Assembly: GCF_900090045.1 (NCBI RefSeq)
Contig: NC_041787.1
Coordinates: 764,001-828,000 of the forward strand
Direction: 5' to 3'
DNA: 64,000 nucleotides
Source of the DNA: Plasmodium malariae
Lineage: Eukaryota; Apicomplexa; Aconoidasida; Haemosporida; Plasmodiidae
How positions within the stretch are numbered: position 1 is the stretch's first letter; the number at the start of each line of letters is the position of its first letter. The position numbers and the translations under genes are program-made. Below, in pieces: positions 13,103 through 25,568 of the stretch. Under the pieces are notes generated by a model. It did not search any database and was not told where the DNA came from. It saw only the letters and a list, made by a program, of their open reading frames with translations.

Positions 13103-14833
13103 CTAATTGAGGTAATAATTTAACAAAATTTTTGTGGATTCGTTAAAATTATAGGCATCCAGGTTCTTATGTGCCTTAGTGTCATGAAAATAATCTCGGA
13201 CTTCCTTCGCTAGCACTTTTCCTAACTCAACACCCCACTGATCGAAACTGTTAATATTTAATAAAAATCCTTCGGCTACAATTCTACTTTCGTACAATGC
13301 TAAGAGTAGTCCACAAGTATAAAAGTTTAACTCATCGAATAGAAGTAAAGTAGATGGTCTATTTCCTTTAAATACTTTATGGTTTAGTAATTCAAGTGGT
13401 ACTTTTCTTTTACTATTTTCGTTTTCTTCTTTAACTTGCTCTACTGTTTTTCCAATTGCTAATGCATCAGCTTGTGCAAAAAAGTTGGTCATTAATTCAT
13501 CATGGTTACTCACTTTTTCATTTTGAAAATGAAGAGGGAAATGAGAATACTTGAAACCTATTAATTCAACAGGTATTATTTGTCCTTGATGTATTAACTG
13601 ATAAAAACTGTGTTGTCCATTAGTACCTGGTTCTCCAAAATATACTTGACATGTATTATAATTAATAAAATTATTATTTCGATCTACTGATTTACCATTA
13701 CTCTCCATGGCTAACTGTTGTACATGTGTAGAAAATTTTAACAGATGTTGAAAATATGGCAAAACTGCAATATTTTTACAATCAAAAAAATGATTATTAT
13801 AAAAACTTGTTAAAGCTAATAAAACAGGAATATTATCTTTATTATTTGTATTTAAAAAATGTTCATCAATATCATGACAGCCATTTAGGAAATTTCTCAT
13901 ATTTTTATATCCAAATGCAATCGATAAGGGAAGCATACCTACAGCACTTGTAACTGAAAAACGTCCTCCAACCCAATCCCAAAATTCAAAAACATTCTCT
14001 CTTACTATTCCAAATTCATCTGTTAACTTTAAATTTGTACTTATAGCAACCATATGTTTACTTAATTGTTTTTCATCTTTTATTTTTAGATTTAACCAAT
14101 TTTTAATAGATCTAGCATTTAACATTGTTTCAGCTGTTGTAAATGTTTTTGATATTATAATTACTAGCGTACTTGTTTGATCTAAATCATATATTGCTCT
14201 ATTTACATCATTCGGGTCTACATTAGCTAGAAATCGTACATCAAATATATCGTCATTATTATTATTTAAACTACCAAAATTATCATTGTTTGTATTTTTA
14301 TTTAATATCTTATTATAATAATAAAATTTCAAAGCCTCATATACAAATTCTGTACCCAAATACGATCCTCCAATACCTATACATACTATATTTTTAAATT
14401 TTGTATTTATACATGTTTTAATATTTCCATTTCTTATATTATCTGAATATGATTCAATCTTTTTTAACACATTATGCACATCTTCTAATATATTTTTATT
14501 ATCTATTATAATTTTGTTCGTGTTTATTTTTTCTATAGGTATTCTTAATGCTGTATGTAAGGCACTCCTATTTTCAGTTATATTTACCTTTTCCCCTTTA
14601 AATGTTTTTTCAATTTTTTCCTTTAATTTTATTTCTTCTGCATAATGAATTAATTTGTTCAACGTTTTCTCACTATACCTCTGACGAGAAAAATCAATAT
14701 AAAAATTTTTAAATTTTCTGATTAATAATTGAGATCTCTCTTTTTCATTTAAATAATCCTTTAAATGTTTCTTCTTCTCTTCCTTACTAAGTTCAATTAG
14801 CTCCTTATAACTTTTTAGGGAAGTAATATCCAT
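13103..14833 (-). CDS. GPI: Glucose-6-phosphate isomerase
   Basis: Cytosolic enzyme interconverting glucose 6-phosphate and fructose 6-phosphate, the second step of glycolysis, which blood-stage parasites depend on for ATP. The 576-residue protein starts at the ATG at 14833 (MDITSLKSYKEL). The same frame stays open a further 37 codons upstream, but those are F/Y/I-rich leader translation and unlike the family. Family landmarks are the sugar-binding segment IGIGGSYLGTEF near residue 155, the GEPGTNGQHSFYQLIHQG signature near 398-415 with the catalytic Glu, and SFDQWGVELGK near 528-539 with the active-site Lys. Length and sequence match Plasmodium GPI throughout. A short Asn-rich insertion sits near residue 190. 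It is divergent from the CBP3-like gene across a 2.8-kb gap. Confidence 0.98.
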   Translation of the reverse strand: MDITSLKSYKELIELSKEEKKKHLKDYLNEKERSQLLIRKFKNFYIDFSRQRYSEKTLNKLIHYAEEIKLKEKIEKTFKGEKVNITENRSALHTALRIPIEKINTNKIIIDNKNILEDVHNVLKKIESYSDNIRNGNIKTCINTKFKNIVCIGIGGSYLGTEFVYEALKFYYYNKILNKNTNNDNFGSLNNNNDDIFDVRFLANVDPNDVNRAIYDLDQTSTLVIIISKTFTTAETMLNARSIKNWLNLKIKDEKQLSKHMVAISTNLKLTDEFGIVRENVFEFWDWVGGRFSVTSAVGMLPLSIAFGYKNMRNFLNGCHDIDEHFLNTNNKDNIPVLLALTSFYNNHFFDCKNIAVLPYFQHLLKFSTHVQQLAMESNGKSVDRNNNFINYNTCQVYFGEPGTNGQHSFYQLIHQGQIIPVELIGFKYSHFPLHFQNEKVSNHDELMTNFFAQADALAIGKTVEQVKEENENSKRKVPLELLNHKVFKGNRPSTLLLFDELNFYTCGLLLALYESRIVAEGFLLNINSFDQWGVELGKVLAKEVRDYFHDTKAHKNLDAYNFNESTKILLNYYLN

Positions 14834-17604
14834 TATTAACAAGCAAGAAATTTTAAAACAAAAGAGTGGGGAGGCGAGCGAAAAAATAAAGTAAAATAAA
14901 AAAAATAAAATAAAAAATATAAAATAATACAAAAAATATAACATAAAAAAAAAAATAATACAAAAAATATAAAATAAAAAAAAAAATAATATAAAAGCTA
15001 GAAAAGGGAGAAATTTAAAATATCGCTAGACTATCTTCACACGAATGAGATGAGCAGCACCCGCTCAAGCATATGTCTCTATATAAGTGCACGGTAATGT
15101 ACATATATATATATATATATGTGTGCATATATGTATATATGTACACATACGTAACAGTACAGTTGCACTTGTGTCTTTCTATATCTAGATGAAATACATA
15201 TAATTCAAAATTGAAAAAAAAAAGCAAATATTTTGTTACAATTAAATAAGTAAGGCATTATGCACGCGTACACATACACATGCACATATTTGTACGTGTG
15301 TACGTTCGTAAGTTTACATATATGTGTACGTACATGTACATGTGCACGTAGATGTACAACTTAGCTTGAATTTTAATCTGAAAATACGATATACTGTTCT
15401 AATTCCTAAACAACTAAATATATACAGTTAAATAAAAACGTAACTAAATATGAACTTTATCTAATTTTTAACTGTGAAATAATGTTTCTTTTATTGTACG
15501 TTCATAATTCCATTATTTTATAATTATTATTTTTTATTATTTTTTCTATTTTATTATTTTATTTTATTTTTTTATTTTATTTTTTTATTTTATTTTGTTT
15601 TTTTATTTTATTTGTTTATTTTTAATTATTATTTTCATGTAACGTATTACATAAAAATATTTGCAAATTAACTTTTATCCTTTCAATTATTTTTATACTT
15701 ATCACATGGGCATTAGCAACATAATAAAAACACAGATATACATTTTTCTAAATCCTATTTTATTTTTTTAATTTTACTGTATAATATTTATATATTTCAC
15801 ATAAATAAAGGGTTTGGGTTTCAATATAAATATATTTATGTATTTTTTCTTTTATTGTGGTATCATTTTTTACAAATACTTTAAATTGTTTTTAATATAT
15901 TAAATATGATATTATTAAATAAAAAAGAATATACAGAAAGAAAAAAAAAATTATAAATATTAGAAAGCTAAAAAGGTAAATAATTTCACTGAATTGTACA
16001 TAGATATAATGATAAAAGGAGAAAAAAAAAAAATGTTATATGTTATATGTTATATGTTATATGTTATATGTTATATGTTATATGTTATTTATTTTTTTTT
16101 TTTTTTTTGACATAAAGCAGAAGAAAGAATCTATGTTTAAAATGTATGTTTAATAATTAACAGTACTTTTTTCACTTTTAGTAAAGGTATAATAAAATAT
16201 GTTACTAAATATAATTCTTCCACTGCTCAATTCGTTTAAGTACCACATTAACACATTCAAAAATAAACACTAAAATATTATGGTTTTCAAATAAAATATG
16301 ACTTCTATTTGCACTTAAAAATGTTTTTATAAAAAAAAATATATAAATTCTCAATTGAACAAATGAAAAAAGAAGAAAATTTGTCTTCTCTAGCTGAATT
16401 AAAACTCAGAAGCATAAATGTATATAGTATTACTTACGCTTTCGGAATTAAATTTACATCTCTGTTTTTAAAAATTAAATTAAATTAAATTTATCTAGTT
16501 AAATGACAAATGGATAGTTAAAAAAAAAAAAGAAAAGAAAATTAAGAAAAATAAGGAAAGCAAGAAACAAATAAACGTATAAGTACTTAAATAAATAAAC
16601 AGTTAAATATATAAACAAAAAGAGTGCTTCCGCTTTAAAAAAAATGTCTTCGTAAACATCATAAAATTATCTTTGTAATGCTTAAAGTATGATTAACTAA
16701 AATTTTTTGTGTTTTAATTTTTTTTTTTTTTTTTTTTATTAACTACAATCATTATTATTGAATGGTGAATAACATACATTCCCATTTTTCATTTCATTAC
16801 TATGTAATATTTATTCTCGTAATATTTTTTTTACGTTTTTTTTGCCAAATTCCTTTAAAATGATAACTAAAGGTCTTTATATATTTTAAAGGGGTGTTAT
16901 GGATATATACAATGTATTTATTATATACATGTATGCTGCAATTTGTGTAATTTGTTAATATATAAATCAAAAAAGGTTTTTAAAAGTACACTTTTGGGTA
17001 GGTAAAAATAAGCATAAAAATATATTAATATTTCCTAGGTGAAAAAAAGAATAACGGTTAACAGAATAATATACTGAAATGAAATATTAGATGGAATTTG
17101 TAACAAGTAAAAGTTCAAGTATGCATATGTAGCAAGTGTACTTATATATATATATCTTTACGCAGTATATATATGTTTTCCTTACCCATACTCATAGCAT
17201 ATATCCATGCATATACACGTATACGTATGTATAGATATATGTTTTTGGTGTATTTATTAACGTACATATAAAATAAAAATGGAAAAGTAAAGCAGTCCCC
17301 AACATTTTAAATATTCCTTAAAAATTAATAGTGGACTATTTTGCAAAAATAGAAGAAAAGAAAAGAAAAATATAAATACAAATACTAGTACAAATGTAAA
17401 TAAATAGATTATACATAGTTGCGCTAAAACTAAATGAATACAGCACACAAGTTTTAAGCATGTATAACACCTGTATTTCTTATAATGAGGAAATATTGAG
17501 ATAGCGTAATATAAAAAAGTAAATATTGTATAAAAGCAAAATAAGCTAGATGTTCGCAATAATCTGTACTAAATAAATAAAAAGAGAGAGAGAAAAAAAA
17601 AAAA
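14834..17604. other. Divergent intergenic region between GPI and the CBP3-like gene
   Basis: About 2.8 kb of strongly AT-rich DNA that must hold both promoters. It contains a G+C-rich 13-mer GCAGCACCCGCTC at 15054-15066, a T/A-rich stretch at 15540-15640 made of TTTTATTTTATT units, a TATATGT heptamer array at 16033-16088 and long T runs. I find no credible gene. Confidence 0.65.
16033..16088. repeat. TTATATG heptamer tandem repeat
   Basis: About eight perfect copies of a 7-bp TTATATG unit in the GPI/CBP3-like divergent promoter region, followed directly by a poly-T run. Confidence 0.9.
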
Positions 17605-18537
17605 ATGAATAAATATTTACTGTTGAATTGTAATAAATGTAAACATTTTAATTGTGTTAAAAGGTTCAAGTGTTTAATTAATAATTCTATGGATGATAAA
17701 AACTTAAAATGGAGAACGACTAACGAGTCCTACTGTGAATATATACTAAGTCCAGAAGAGGAAAAAGACTTAAGAAAAAACCATTTATACATAATCTCAA
17801 GTAATGCTATAAATATAGACAAAAATATAATACATGAAAGTATTAAAAATTATAAGGAAAATAATAATATTTCTGCATATTATAAAAAATTAAATTCGAA
17901 TTTAAATAATCTGAATAGTAAGAACAGTATTATTGTATATTATTATTTTAATTTTTTAAACGATTTTGTTCAAAAAATTATGGGAATTCCCATTATAAAT
18001 TATCTTTATAATAATATATTTTTGAAATATAGAATAAATATTCACACTTTTATTTCACCAATATATGAAAGAATAAACAATGAGGAATTGTTTTTAAAGT
18101 TTCATTTAAGTAAAAATGATGTTCGTGAAATAATGTATTTTTTATGTATACATGTATGGATATATTGCGCCAAGTTAAATATGATAAATAATAACCATTT
18201 GAAAATTTTATTATGGGAAAAGATATGGGACTATTACAGAGCTTTACTTATAAAGTACAAAATTTCAGAATTTTGTTTTAATACTTACCTGATTAATATG
18301 CAAGAATATTCTTTAGGTTTTTGTATTGGACTAGACGAATGTTTAGGCAAAGAATTTTATGCAGGAAATATATGCAACCTTATCTTTAATCATATTTATA
18401 ACGAAAATGAACAATTTAAAAATTCGAAAGAACTAATAAATTTAACCATTTACTGTATAAGGATGTACCACTTTATTTGTCGCTTACCTGATGAAAATTT
18501 TATTAAAGCTAAATTTACATGGCCTGACATGAAATAA
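17605..18537 (+). CDS. CBP3: Ubiquinol-cytochrome c chaperone, CBP3/UQCC1 family
   Basis: Probable mitochondrial assembly factor for complex III; the yeast and human homologues bind new cytochrome b and support its synthesis and maturation. The 310-residue single-exon protein carries the family core at about residues 165-270. It contains HVW at 183-185 (family LHVWM), then LWEKIWDYYRALLIKYKI (family F/W-x-D-x-x-R), then LGFCIGLDECL at 237-247 corresponding to the family AYDEGL or GYDEG segment. The N-terminus has a Cys-rich stretch (NCNKCKHFNCVKRFKC) and basic residues that may be part of a targeting sequence. The start follows an A-rich leader (13 A's before ATG), typical of Plasmodium. It is convergent with the Era-like GTPase, 454 bp away. 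The family call rests on these short matches recognised by eye. Confidence 0.75.
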   Translation: MNKYLLLNCNKCKHFNCVKRFKCLINNSMDDKNLKWRTTNESYCEYILSPEEEKDLRKNHLYIISSNAINIDKNIIHESIKNYKENNNISAYYKKLNSNLNNLNSKNSIIVYYYFNFLNDFVQKIMGIPIINYLYNNIFLKYRINIHTFISPIYERINNEELFLKFHLSKNDVREIMYFLCIHVWIYCAKLNMINNNHLKILLWEKIWDYYRALLIKYKISEFCFNTYLINMQEYSLGFCIGLDECLGKEFYAGNICNLIFNHIYNENEQFKNSKELINLTIYCIRMYHFICRLPDENFIKAKFTWPDMK

Positions 18538-18991
18538 TTTTTCATAATTTTATAATGTCGCGTAGTTTTATTATTTAGCATAATTTTAAAATATTTTATT
18601 ATTTAATATAATTTTACAATTTTTTTTTTTTTTCTTTTTTTTTTTTTGTACTTGTAGTTGGCCATTTATTTTTCATTTTAAAAACTTACCAAATAAGAGA
18701 TTACGTTAAGTATTTAATGATAGGGTTGGAGGGGGGAATAAGTTTAAAAAAAATTTATACTTTTTCATACTAATGCAAGAACAAAAAAAATAAAATAATA
18801 TAGTATAATACATTAAATGAAAATAAGAAAAAAAATTATTTATACAATCAAGTAGCTACTTCAACATGAGCAACGGAAACCCCAAAGTAAAATGCATTGT
18901 GCATGTATTTTTATATTCACCTAATTACATGATTATATACACGTGTTAATATATTTACGTCCTTATGTGCGCATTTGTGTGTGTATAGCTT
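18538..18991. other. Convergent 3' intergenic gap
   Basis: This gap holds the two 3' untranslated regions of the CBP3-like and Era-like genes: AT-rich, with a T-rich run near 18615-18648. Nothing else is visible. Confidence 0.6.
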
Positions 18992-20620
18992 TTACACGTT
19001 GACAGACTTTACATGAATGTGTACGTACACATTTTGGTCCCACAATTTAGTCAATTTATAAGATACATTTTTTCGCATATTAATTATTAGCTTGTTGTGT
19101 ACACCACAAATCATCTTGGCTACTTTTGCACTTTTCACTATGATTTGATATTCAATTATAAGACAGTTATTTAAGTTAACACACCATGATAACATATGAT
19201 GTTTAATTTTATAAGGAACATCTTTATTAAACCAGCAATATAAGTAAGTATTTATTAGCTGTTCAACAATTTGTACTTTGCTTAAAGTAGTATTTGTATC
19301 TTTGGGATATACCCAAAATTGATTTTTTGCTTTATGTTTTATTATATAATCTAGTAATTCTTCAATTCCTTTATTATATTTAGCAGATATAAAAAATATA
19401 TTATCAAAATTTCCATTATTCATAAATTCTTTGGCTCTTGCATTAGCCCATTTATTATGTGTACATAAATCTACTTTATTTAATACTAATATTACAGGAG
19501 GGATAACTTGTTTTCTTTCAGCATTAATCACGTTATTTTTTGTGCGCATGGTGTTGTGTTGATATGATTCAATTATTTTTTTTCTATTTTCAAATAAATT
19601 TTTTTTAACACTCTTATCATTATATTTGGAATCCATTTCCATTGTACTGGAAAAATATTCAATAAACTTCTCATCTTTCTTTTTCTGATCATCATTTTCA
19701 TTTACTAAAAAATCCCCCATATTTGGATTGCCCCAATAGTTATTCTCATTGTCATGTGGGATTTTATCATTTTGTTCAAATTCGTTTTCATCATAGTTAT
19801 TAACATCATATTGGTTGAAATTTTCTTTATATTTATCATTATCACTGTATAGTACACTTGAAGGAGGGTTTCTTTCCGCTCCACAATAGCCTTGGTTCCC
19901 ACTTCCACTCTCATTACAGTTCTCACTTTCACTCTCACTGTCACTGCAATATGGTACTACATTTTTTGGTGCTAACATTCGAACTATATTAAGAATGTCA
20001 TACGTTGGACGTTTTACTGTGTCTGCAATAAATAAAACGAGGTCTGCTTCTTCATACCCCTTCCAAGCATAACTCACCAATTCTTTACAAAAGTTTTTTT
20101 TTTTATGAGATGGAATAATACCAGGGGCGTCAATAAATATTAGCTGAACATTATCCTTAGTATATACTCCCTTTATATCTTGTTTGGTTGTATTAATTTT
20201 TGGTGAAACTGCTGAAATGGTTTTGTTAAGTATTGAATTTAATAGAGAACTTTTACCTGCATTTGGTGCACCTATTAGAGCAATTTTAAGAAATTTCGGA
20301 TTTTCTGGTTGTTCTGGTATTTTCCATGTATTAATATAAGCACTTTTCGGTATTACTCCTCGAGTTATATTAGGTGGGTAGTATTTACTTTCTTTTTTTT
20401 TATTTTCCTCTTTTCTTTCTTCATCCGCATTTACTTGGCTTATTTTTAATTCATTAGAATGTGGTTTTGCTCTTATGTATCTTTCTAATATAGAAAAATT
20501 ACGAACAGATAAAAAAAAAATTCCCCATCTGCTGTTTGGTCCTACTAGGCCAGGAAAGCACATATTTCTTATTATCTTAGTACTTATATTAGTATTTACA
20601 TTAGGCATACACCGATGCAT
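18992..20620 (-). CDS. Era-like GTPase, probably organellar
   Basis: GTPase of the Era/ERAL1 family; homologues bind the 3' end of small-subunit rRNA and help assemble the ribosome. The 542-residue protein has G1 GAPNAGKSS (117-125), a switch-I segment with INTTKQD, G3 DAPG (near 163), G4 NKVD (near 380) and G5 SA ([12 protein letters not shown]). The C-terminal third fits the Era KH domain, including a DVPYKIKH segment corresponding to the family ELPYS loop, and a long beta/alpha tail. About 60 residues precede the G domain, starting [19 protein letters not shown], basic and hydroxylated, as in mitochondrial or apicoplast targeting sequences; no clear signal peptide is seen. A roughly 150-residue Asn/Asp/Glu/Ser-rich insertion separates G3 from G4. 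The start at 20620 is chosen because the next upstream in-frame ATG is followed by a stop. Confidence 0.9.
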   Translation of the reverse strand: MHRCMPNVNTNISTKIIRNMCFPGLVGPNSRWGIFFLSVRNFSILERYIRAKPHSNELKISQVNADEERKEENKKKESKYYPPNITRGVIPKSAYINTWKIPEQPENPKFLKIALIGAPNAGKSSLLNSILNKTISAVSPKINTTKQDIKGVYTKDNVQLIFIDAPGIIPSHKKKNFCKELVSYAWKGYEEADLVLFIADTVKRPTYDILNIVRMLAPKNVVPYCSDSESESENCNESGSGNQGYCGAERNPPSSVLYSDNDKYKENFNQYDVNNYDENEFEQNDKIPHDNENNYWGNPNMGDFLVNENDDQKKKDEKFIEYFSSTMEMDSKYNDKSVKKNLFENRKKIIESYQHNTMRTKNNVINAERKQVIPPVILVLNKVDLCTHNKWANARAKEFMNNGNFDNIFFISAKYNKGIEELLDYIIKHKAKNQFWVYPKDTNTTLSKVQIVEQLINTYLYCWFNKDVPYKIKHHMLSWCVNLNNCLIIEYQIIVKSAKVAKMICGVHNKLIINMRKNVSYKLTKLWDQNVYVHIHVKSVNV

Positions 20621-21774
20621 AAGAAATAACTCCAGGTGTCATTTTAATACAGCCATAAAACTATAAAGAAAGAATAACTCATTTGTTCAGTTTTTTCTCC
20701 TATGTAGAAAATTTCTATATATACCCAATTTTTTTTTTTTTTTCTTTCTTAAAACTGCTTGTAAATATATCAGCTCATCTGCACAGTTAAAGGGTTAGTA
20801 CAATTTTATCAACACATCCGCCAAATGATACTAATAATACGCGAAAAGCTGTGAGTTTTTTTTTTTTTTTTTTTTTTTTTTTCCCTTCTTTACTAGGTGT
20901 ATATTGCATATATTGTGTGTTTTAAAAATGAATGAAATGATTTAGCCGTAAATGATATACTACGACATTCACGTGTTAAAAAAAAAAAAAAAGAAAAGGG
21001 AAAAATTGATAAATTGGTTAGCTGCCAAACCTCTTAACCTATTAATTGGCTAATTGATTAATTGTAAAAAGTGCCTTTTATAAAATGAAGCCTGAACTTG
21101 TTAAGAAAAAAAATTTCTTTTTTTAATTTTATAAAAGTTCGTTATACCACATAAATTATGCATAAAAAAGTTTGTAGATTTTGTGTATAGTTAAAATATG
21201 GTAAGAAATATTTTAAGATGAATAACCACCAATAACATTTGTTAAATGACGCAATCGCTTAACTGTTCTGTTGAGAATGGAAACTTATATTTAAAAAAAA
21301 TTAGCAATAATTACAACATATCGCGTTACTATCTCGAGTAGAACAAAATGGTATAATATAAAAATGAAATTAAAACGTTCATAAATAATTTATTCTACTA
21401 CCATTATATATTTTAAAAACATTTAAACAGGACAATGTTATGCTTTTAACACATAACAAGAGAATGAAGTTTTTCAGAAGGGTAAGAAAAGAATGTGTAC
21501 GGGTATATACATAAATGCATATATATATATATATATATATGTATAATTGTTCATTTTTTTTTTATAGTAAAGGCATTCAGTTTTAATTTAACCAAAATGT
21601 ATGAATAGACCTGGGTTATTTTAATCTATATATAAGGATGTTATTTTTGACCTTGCGAATATAATCTCAAAATGCATTTTACGGAAAATAAGGGATAATA
21701 AAGGAGAATTAAAATTATTTAAACTGTAAAAATATATATATAAGGGAGGACAGAAATAAAAAGGAAGGGAATAA
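20621..21774. other. Intergenic region upstream of the Era-like gene
   Basis: About 1.15 kb of AT-rich DNA with a 27-base poly-T run near 20855-20881 and a TA run near 21520-21541. It should hold the Era-like gene promoter and the leader of the candidate small gene. No coding sequence is seen. Confidence 0.6.
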
Positions 21775-23524
21775 ATGAAAAACGAAATATACATGGATAA
21801 CATTTTATACGGTAAAAAGATGAATCTTCTTTTTTTCCTTTCTTCTTTTGTTCTTATTTCAAATGGCACGCGAGTACCAAAAAATATACTTAAAGAACAA
21901 TTTTTATTTTATACCAAAAACCTTTTTTGTATGTATGTAGGGAAAGGAAAAAGGAACTTCAACAACTACATGAACTGTTTTATAAACTCATTAAAACATT
22001 CGTTTAATTTCCTATGTATGCAATTGTAAGTTCACTGTTATCTATATAAGGAATAATAAAAATTTAAATTTTACATATGATATATAATTCTTAAAGTTTT
22101 TACTTAATTAGTATTACTTTATACATCCTTAATTACTCCTTTTCAATATTTCTTTGCAAATTTCTTTTCACTATTATAATACGAAAATATTTTCTTTTCT
22201 TAAACAGAGATTTGCTCGTATACATAGATACATACTCATTTAATTGTTTATAAAAATTTGCTTAAATTTCTTATGTTGAACATTAAAAAACGGAGTTACA
22301 CCCCAAAAAAGTTACGTTTTTTTTTCTTTTTTTTCATTTTTCCTTTTTCTTCATTTTTCCTTTCTTTTCTTCATTTTTCCTTTCTTTTCTTCATTTTTCC
22401 TTTCTTTTCTTCATTTTTCCTTTCTTTTCTTCATTTTTCCTTTCTTTTCTTCATTTTTCCTTTCTTTTCTTCATTTTTCCTTTTTTTTCCTTTATTTTTC
22501 CTTTTTTTTCCTTTATTTTATTTTTTGCACCAAAATGATAATTTTGTTTCTGTTTGAAGCACTTCACGGGTTAATGGCACATGTATGGAATGAAATCTAA
22601 ACGTATATAATTACATATATTTATGAATAACTATGCACATATTCAAGTACACATTTAAGCATATATTTTATTTATTTTTAATTTTTAATTTTTTTTTTTT
22701 TTTTTTTACATACAATGTATTTTTCTTAGTAGTATTTATGACTGTATTTATTCTAAATGAATACAGAAAAAAATTTCGTGTTTATGCCAATATAAAGATT
22801 ATAATTGAAGCACTAAAAAAAAAAAAGAAAAAACATGTCAGCACTTATTTGTTGATGGTATAACCTTCTGTGATCAAAAAAAAATAAACCTCTCAAATGA
22901 AAGTTGTATACATATATATATAAATATATATATATATACATATATATTTATTTATGTACTATTTAATTTTTTCATATAGGGAGAACCATTTGAAAAGGAA
23001 ATAATTGCAGTGAGTATATGAACAATTTTTTACTTTTGTACTTTTTCATATATAAATATTCTGCTAAATTAATGCTGCTAATATTGATACAAAAAGGATA
23101 ACATATTTTGTATCGTACATATATCCGTACGGCAATGAAATATTGTAGTTCATATGAATATGTAATGTATATATATAAATGCATATAATGCATGTGTATA
23201 AATTTGTAAAAATTTGTGGAGTAAAAAAATATAGCGCATTTCATATGTAGATTCCAATTTAACGTCATATAATAGATAACTTTAATTTGAACATATTTTT
23301 GCCATTACATACATGTACTTATGCACGTATGTATGTATATATGTAGATATGAAAATATACACACCTTTTTTTCTTTTAAATTATAAAATTTTTCTTTTTT
23401 CATATTTCTGATTTAATTAATTTTTTTTTTTTTTTTGTTTGTTTGTTATATTTACCGAATGATGATATTTTATATTTATTTGTTTTTTTTCATTTAGCAC
23501 GTTTTACAATTTTTTAAAACTTAA
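21775..23524 (+). CDS. Candidate five-exon small protein with signal peptide-like start, unknown function
   Basis: I assembled this by eye. Exon A is 21775-22025 and reads MKNEIYMDNILYGKKMNLLF, with a hydrophobic stretch (MNLLFFLSSFVLISNG) resembling a signal peptide or anchor. It ends at a strong donor, ATT/GTAAGT. Exon B is 22208-22245 (acceptor TTTTCTTAAACAG, weak donor GTTTAT). Exon C is 22730-22857, with a second hydrophobic segment followed by NEYRKKFRVYANIKIIIEAL and a Lys run. Exon D is 22980-23009 (GEPFEKEIIA, donor GTGAGT). Exon E is 23498-23524 (HVLQFFKT then TAA, acceptor TTTTTTTTCATTTAG). Every junction is GT/AG and phase-consistent, giving about 157 residues. I recognise no family. 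Exons A, D and E are the best supported; B is the weakest and its splice sites may be wrong. Chance assembly in AT-rich DNA remains possible. Confidence 0.4.
22341..22515. repeat. Pyrimidine-rich 20-bp tandem repeat
   Basis: About seven copies of a CTTCATTTTTCCTTTCTTTT-like 20-bp unit. It falls in the proposed intron between exons B and C of the candidate small gene and translates to a meaningless Phe/Ser-rich frame. Confidence 0.9.
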
Positions 23525-24059
23525 TCATATTTATTTTACTCTTGTACATATACCTATTAAGTACGTACTTATATGATATACACATAAGTACTTGCATATA
23601 TAAATATATACATATATATATAAATATACATGTATACATTTATTTGTACTCTTACATATGTAACATAATAAGTTTTAAATTGCAAAAGAAAAAGAGAACG
23701 GTAAAAATAGTGAGGTGCGTTTTTTGCAAAAACAGATTAATTAATAAGGGAAAAAAAAAAATACATAAAATACACAAAATATATACAATATATACAAAAT
23801 ATACGATATATACAAAATATATATATGAAGTGCACATCGCGCTTGTTTGACACATACCTACCCCTGCGTATGTATGCACTTATTTCTGTACACTCCGTTA
23901 CATATAACAATTTAAGTGAACAAGGAGTAAGTGCAAAGGAGTAATAAATTTTCACCAGTTACGTGTACATATATATATATATGTGTGTATGTACATGTAT
24001 GCATATGCATGTGTGTATATATGCGTGCGTATGTGCATGTGTGAGCTCGGGGAGATAAA

Positions 24060-25146
24060 ATGAAAAAGAGCGAAAGCGGTAATTCACAAGATATGCATCT
24101 TAAAAATGTAAATCAAGAGAGGCTAGCACATGTTATGGCATGTCTGATTGGAAATGAAGTGAATGTACATATGAAAGATGGAAATGAAATAAGGGGGTTA
24201 TTTCATGCGTATAATTCTACACTAAAAGAAGATAAAAAACAAGTAGATATATCACTAAACTTTGCGAGAGTTTTACCAAAAGATGAAAAAGTGAGTGGTC
24301 CAATTAATAAGGCAATGATAATTCCAGAAAATTTATATACAATAATTGTAGGTAAAAATATAAAGCTGGATTTAAAAGATCCAGATGAAGTTAAAAATCT
24401 AAATGAAAAATTTAAATTAGATGGAGATATATCGGAAAAAAAAAAAAAGTTCAATTCTAGTATAGTTAATAGAGAATTAAAAAGATGGGTTTGTGACAGT
24501 AATGATTTTGATGATAGTAAATTAAAGTTAGATGAAGAGAATATAAATGAACCATGGGATCAATTTGAACATAATAGAAAATTATATGGAGTTACAACTA
24601 CATATAAAGAAGAAATATATACAACCAATTTAGATATTAATAAAATACCACAATATGTAAAAGTTCATGCAGACAAAATTGCAAAGGAATTAGAGTATAG
24701 GGGAATACATCTTGACCCTGAAGATGCTGAAAGAGATAATAAAGACTTAGATGAAGAAGATTTATTTGGAGCAGTCAGACAGAATAAAGAAAAATTTACA
24801 AAAAATCAAAAATTTAAAAAGGAAGAAAACAAATATAAACAAAATCAAGCAAAATCAAATCAATTCACCATTAAAGACTTAAAGGAAAAAATTCAATTAG
24901 TCAAAAAGGAAAATGAAAAAAAATATCCAAGTAAAAAAGTTTAACATATTGCAACCTAGTTTTATAATATTATGATTTATGTATGTGCCAGATCTCGTGT
25001 CTACTCAGTTGTGTATACATGTGTATGTATACATATATATATTCGTAAATTCCCAATTTTATACCTTATGAGAAAAAAAAAAAGAAAAAGGAAAAGAAAA
25101 AATCACATAAGCGATTCTTCCAGCAGCAACTTATATATATTCGCGC

Positions 25147-25182
<36 letters not shown>

Positions 25183-25516
25183 CAATTGTACGCTTTGTTC
25201 ATTTTGTACATTTTTTTTTTTTTTTTCCTTTTTTTCCATGTAAAGCAAATAAGCAAAAAAAAATAAATTTTTCTATATCTTCATCAAATGATGAAAATAA
25301 TTCTAGCAATAGAAAAAATAAAGTTTCATCAAAAAAACCAGTTAACAAAAATTCTGATTTTATTGTAAGATTTGAGTATATAAAATGTGTGTTTTATTTT
25401 TTACGTATTTTTTGTTTTCTATGCATCCTTGTGTTTATCCTTATGTTTGTGAGTTACTGTATCATTTACGTTGTGATTTTACATATTCGTTCGCGTATAC
25501 GTGCATACATACATAA

Positions 25517-25568
<52 letters not shown>

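Noticed and set aside
14834..14944. 37 extra N-terminal residues of GPI
   Set aside because: They are a Phe/Tyr/Ile-rich readout of the AT-rich leader; the family start is MDITSLKSYKEL.
22258..22557. Phe/Ser-rich 99-codon frame
   Set aside because: It is only a translation of a pyrimidine tandem repeat.
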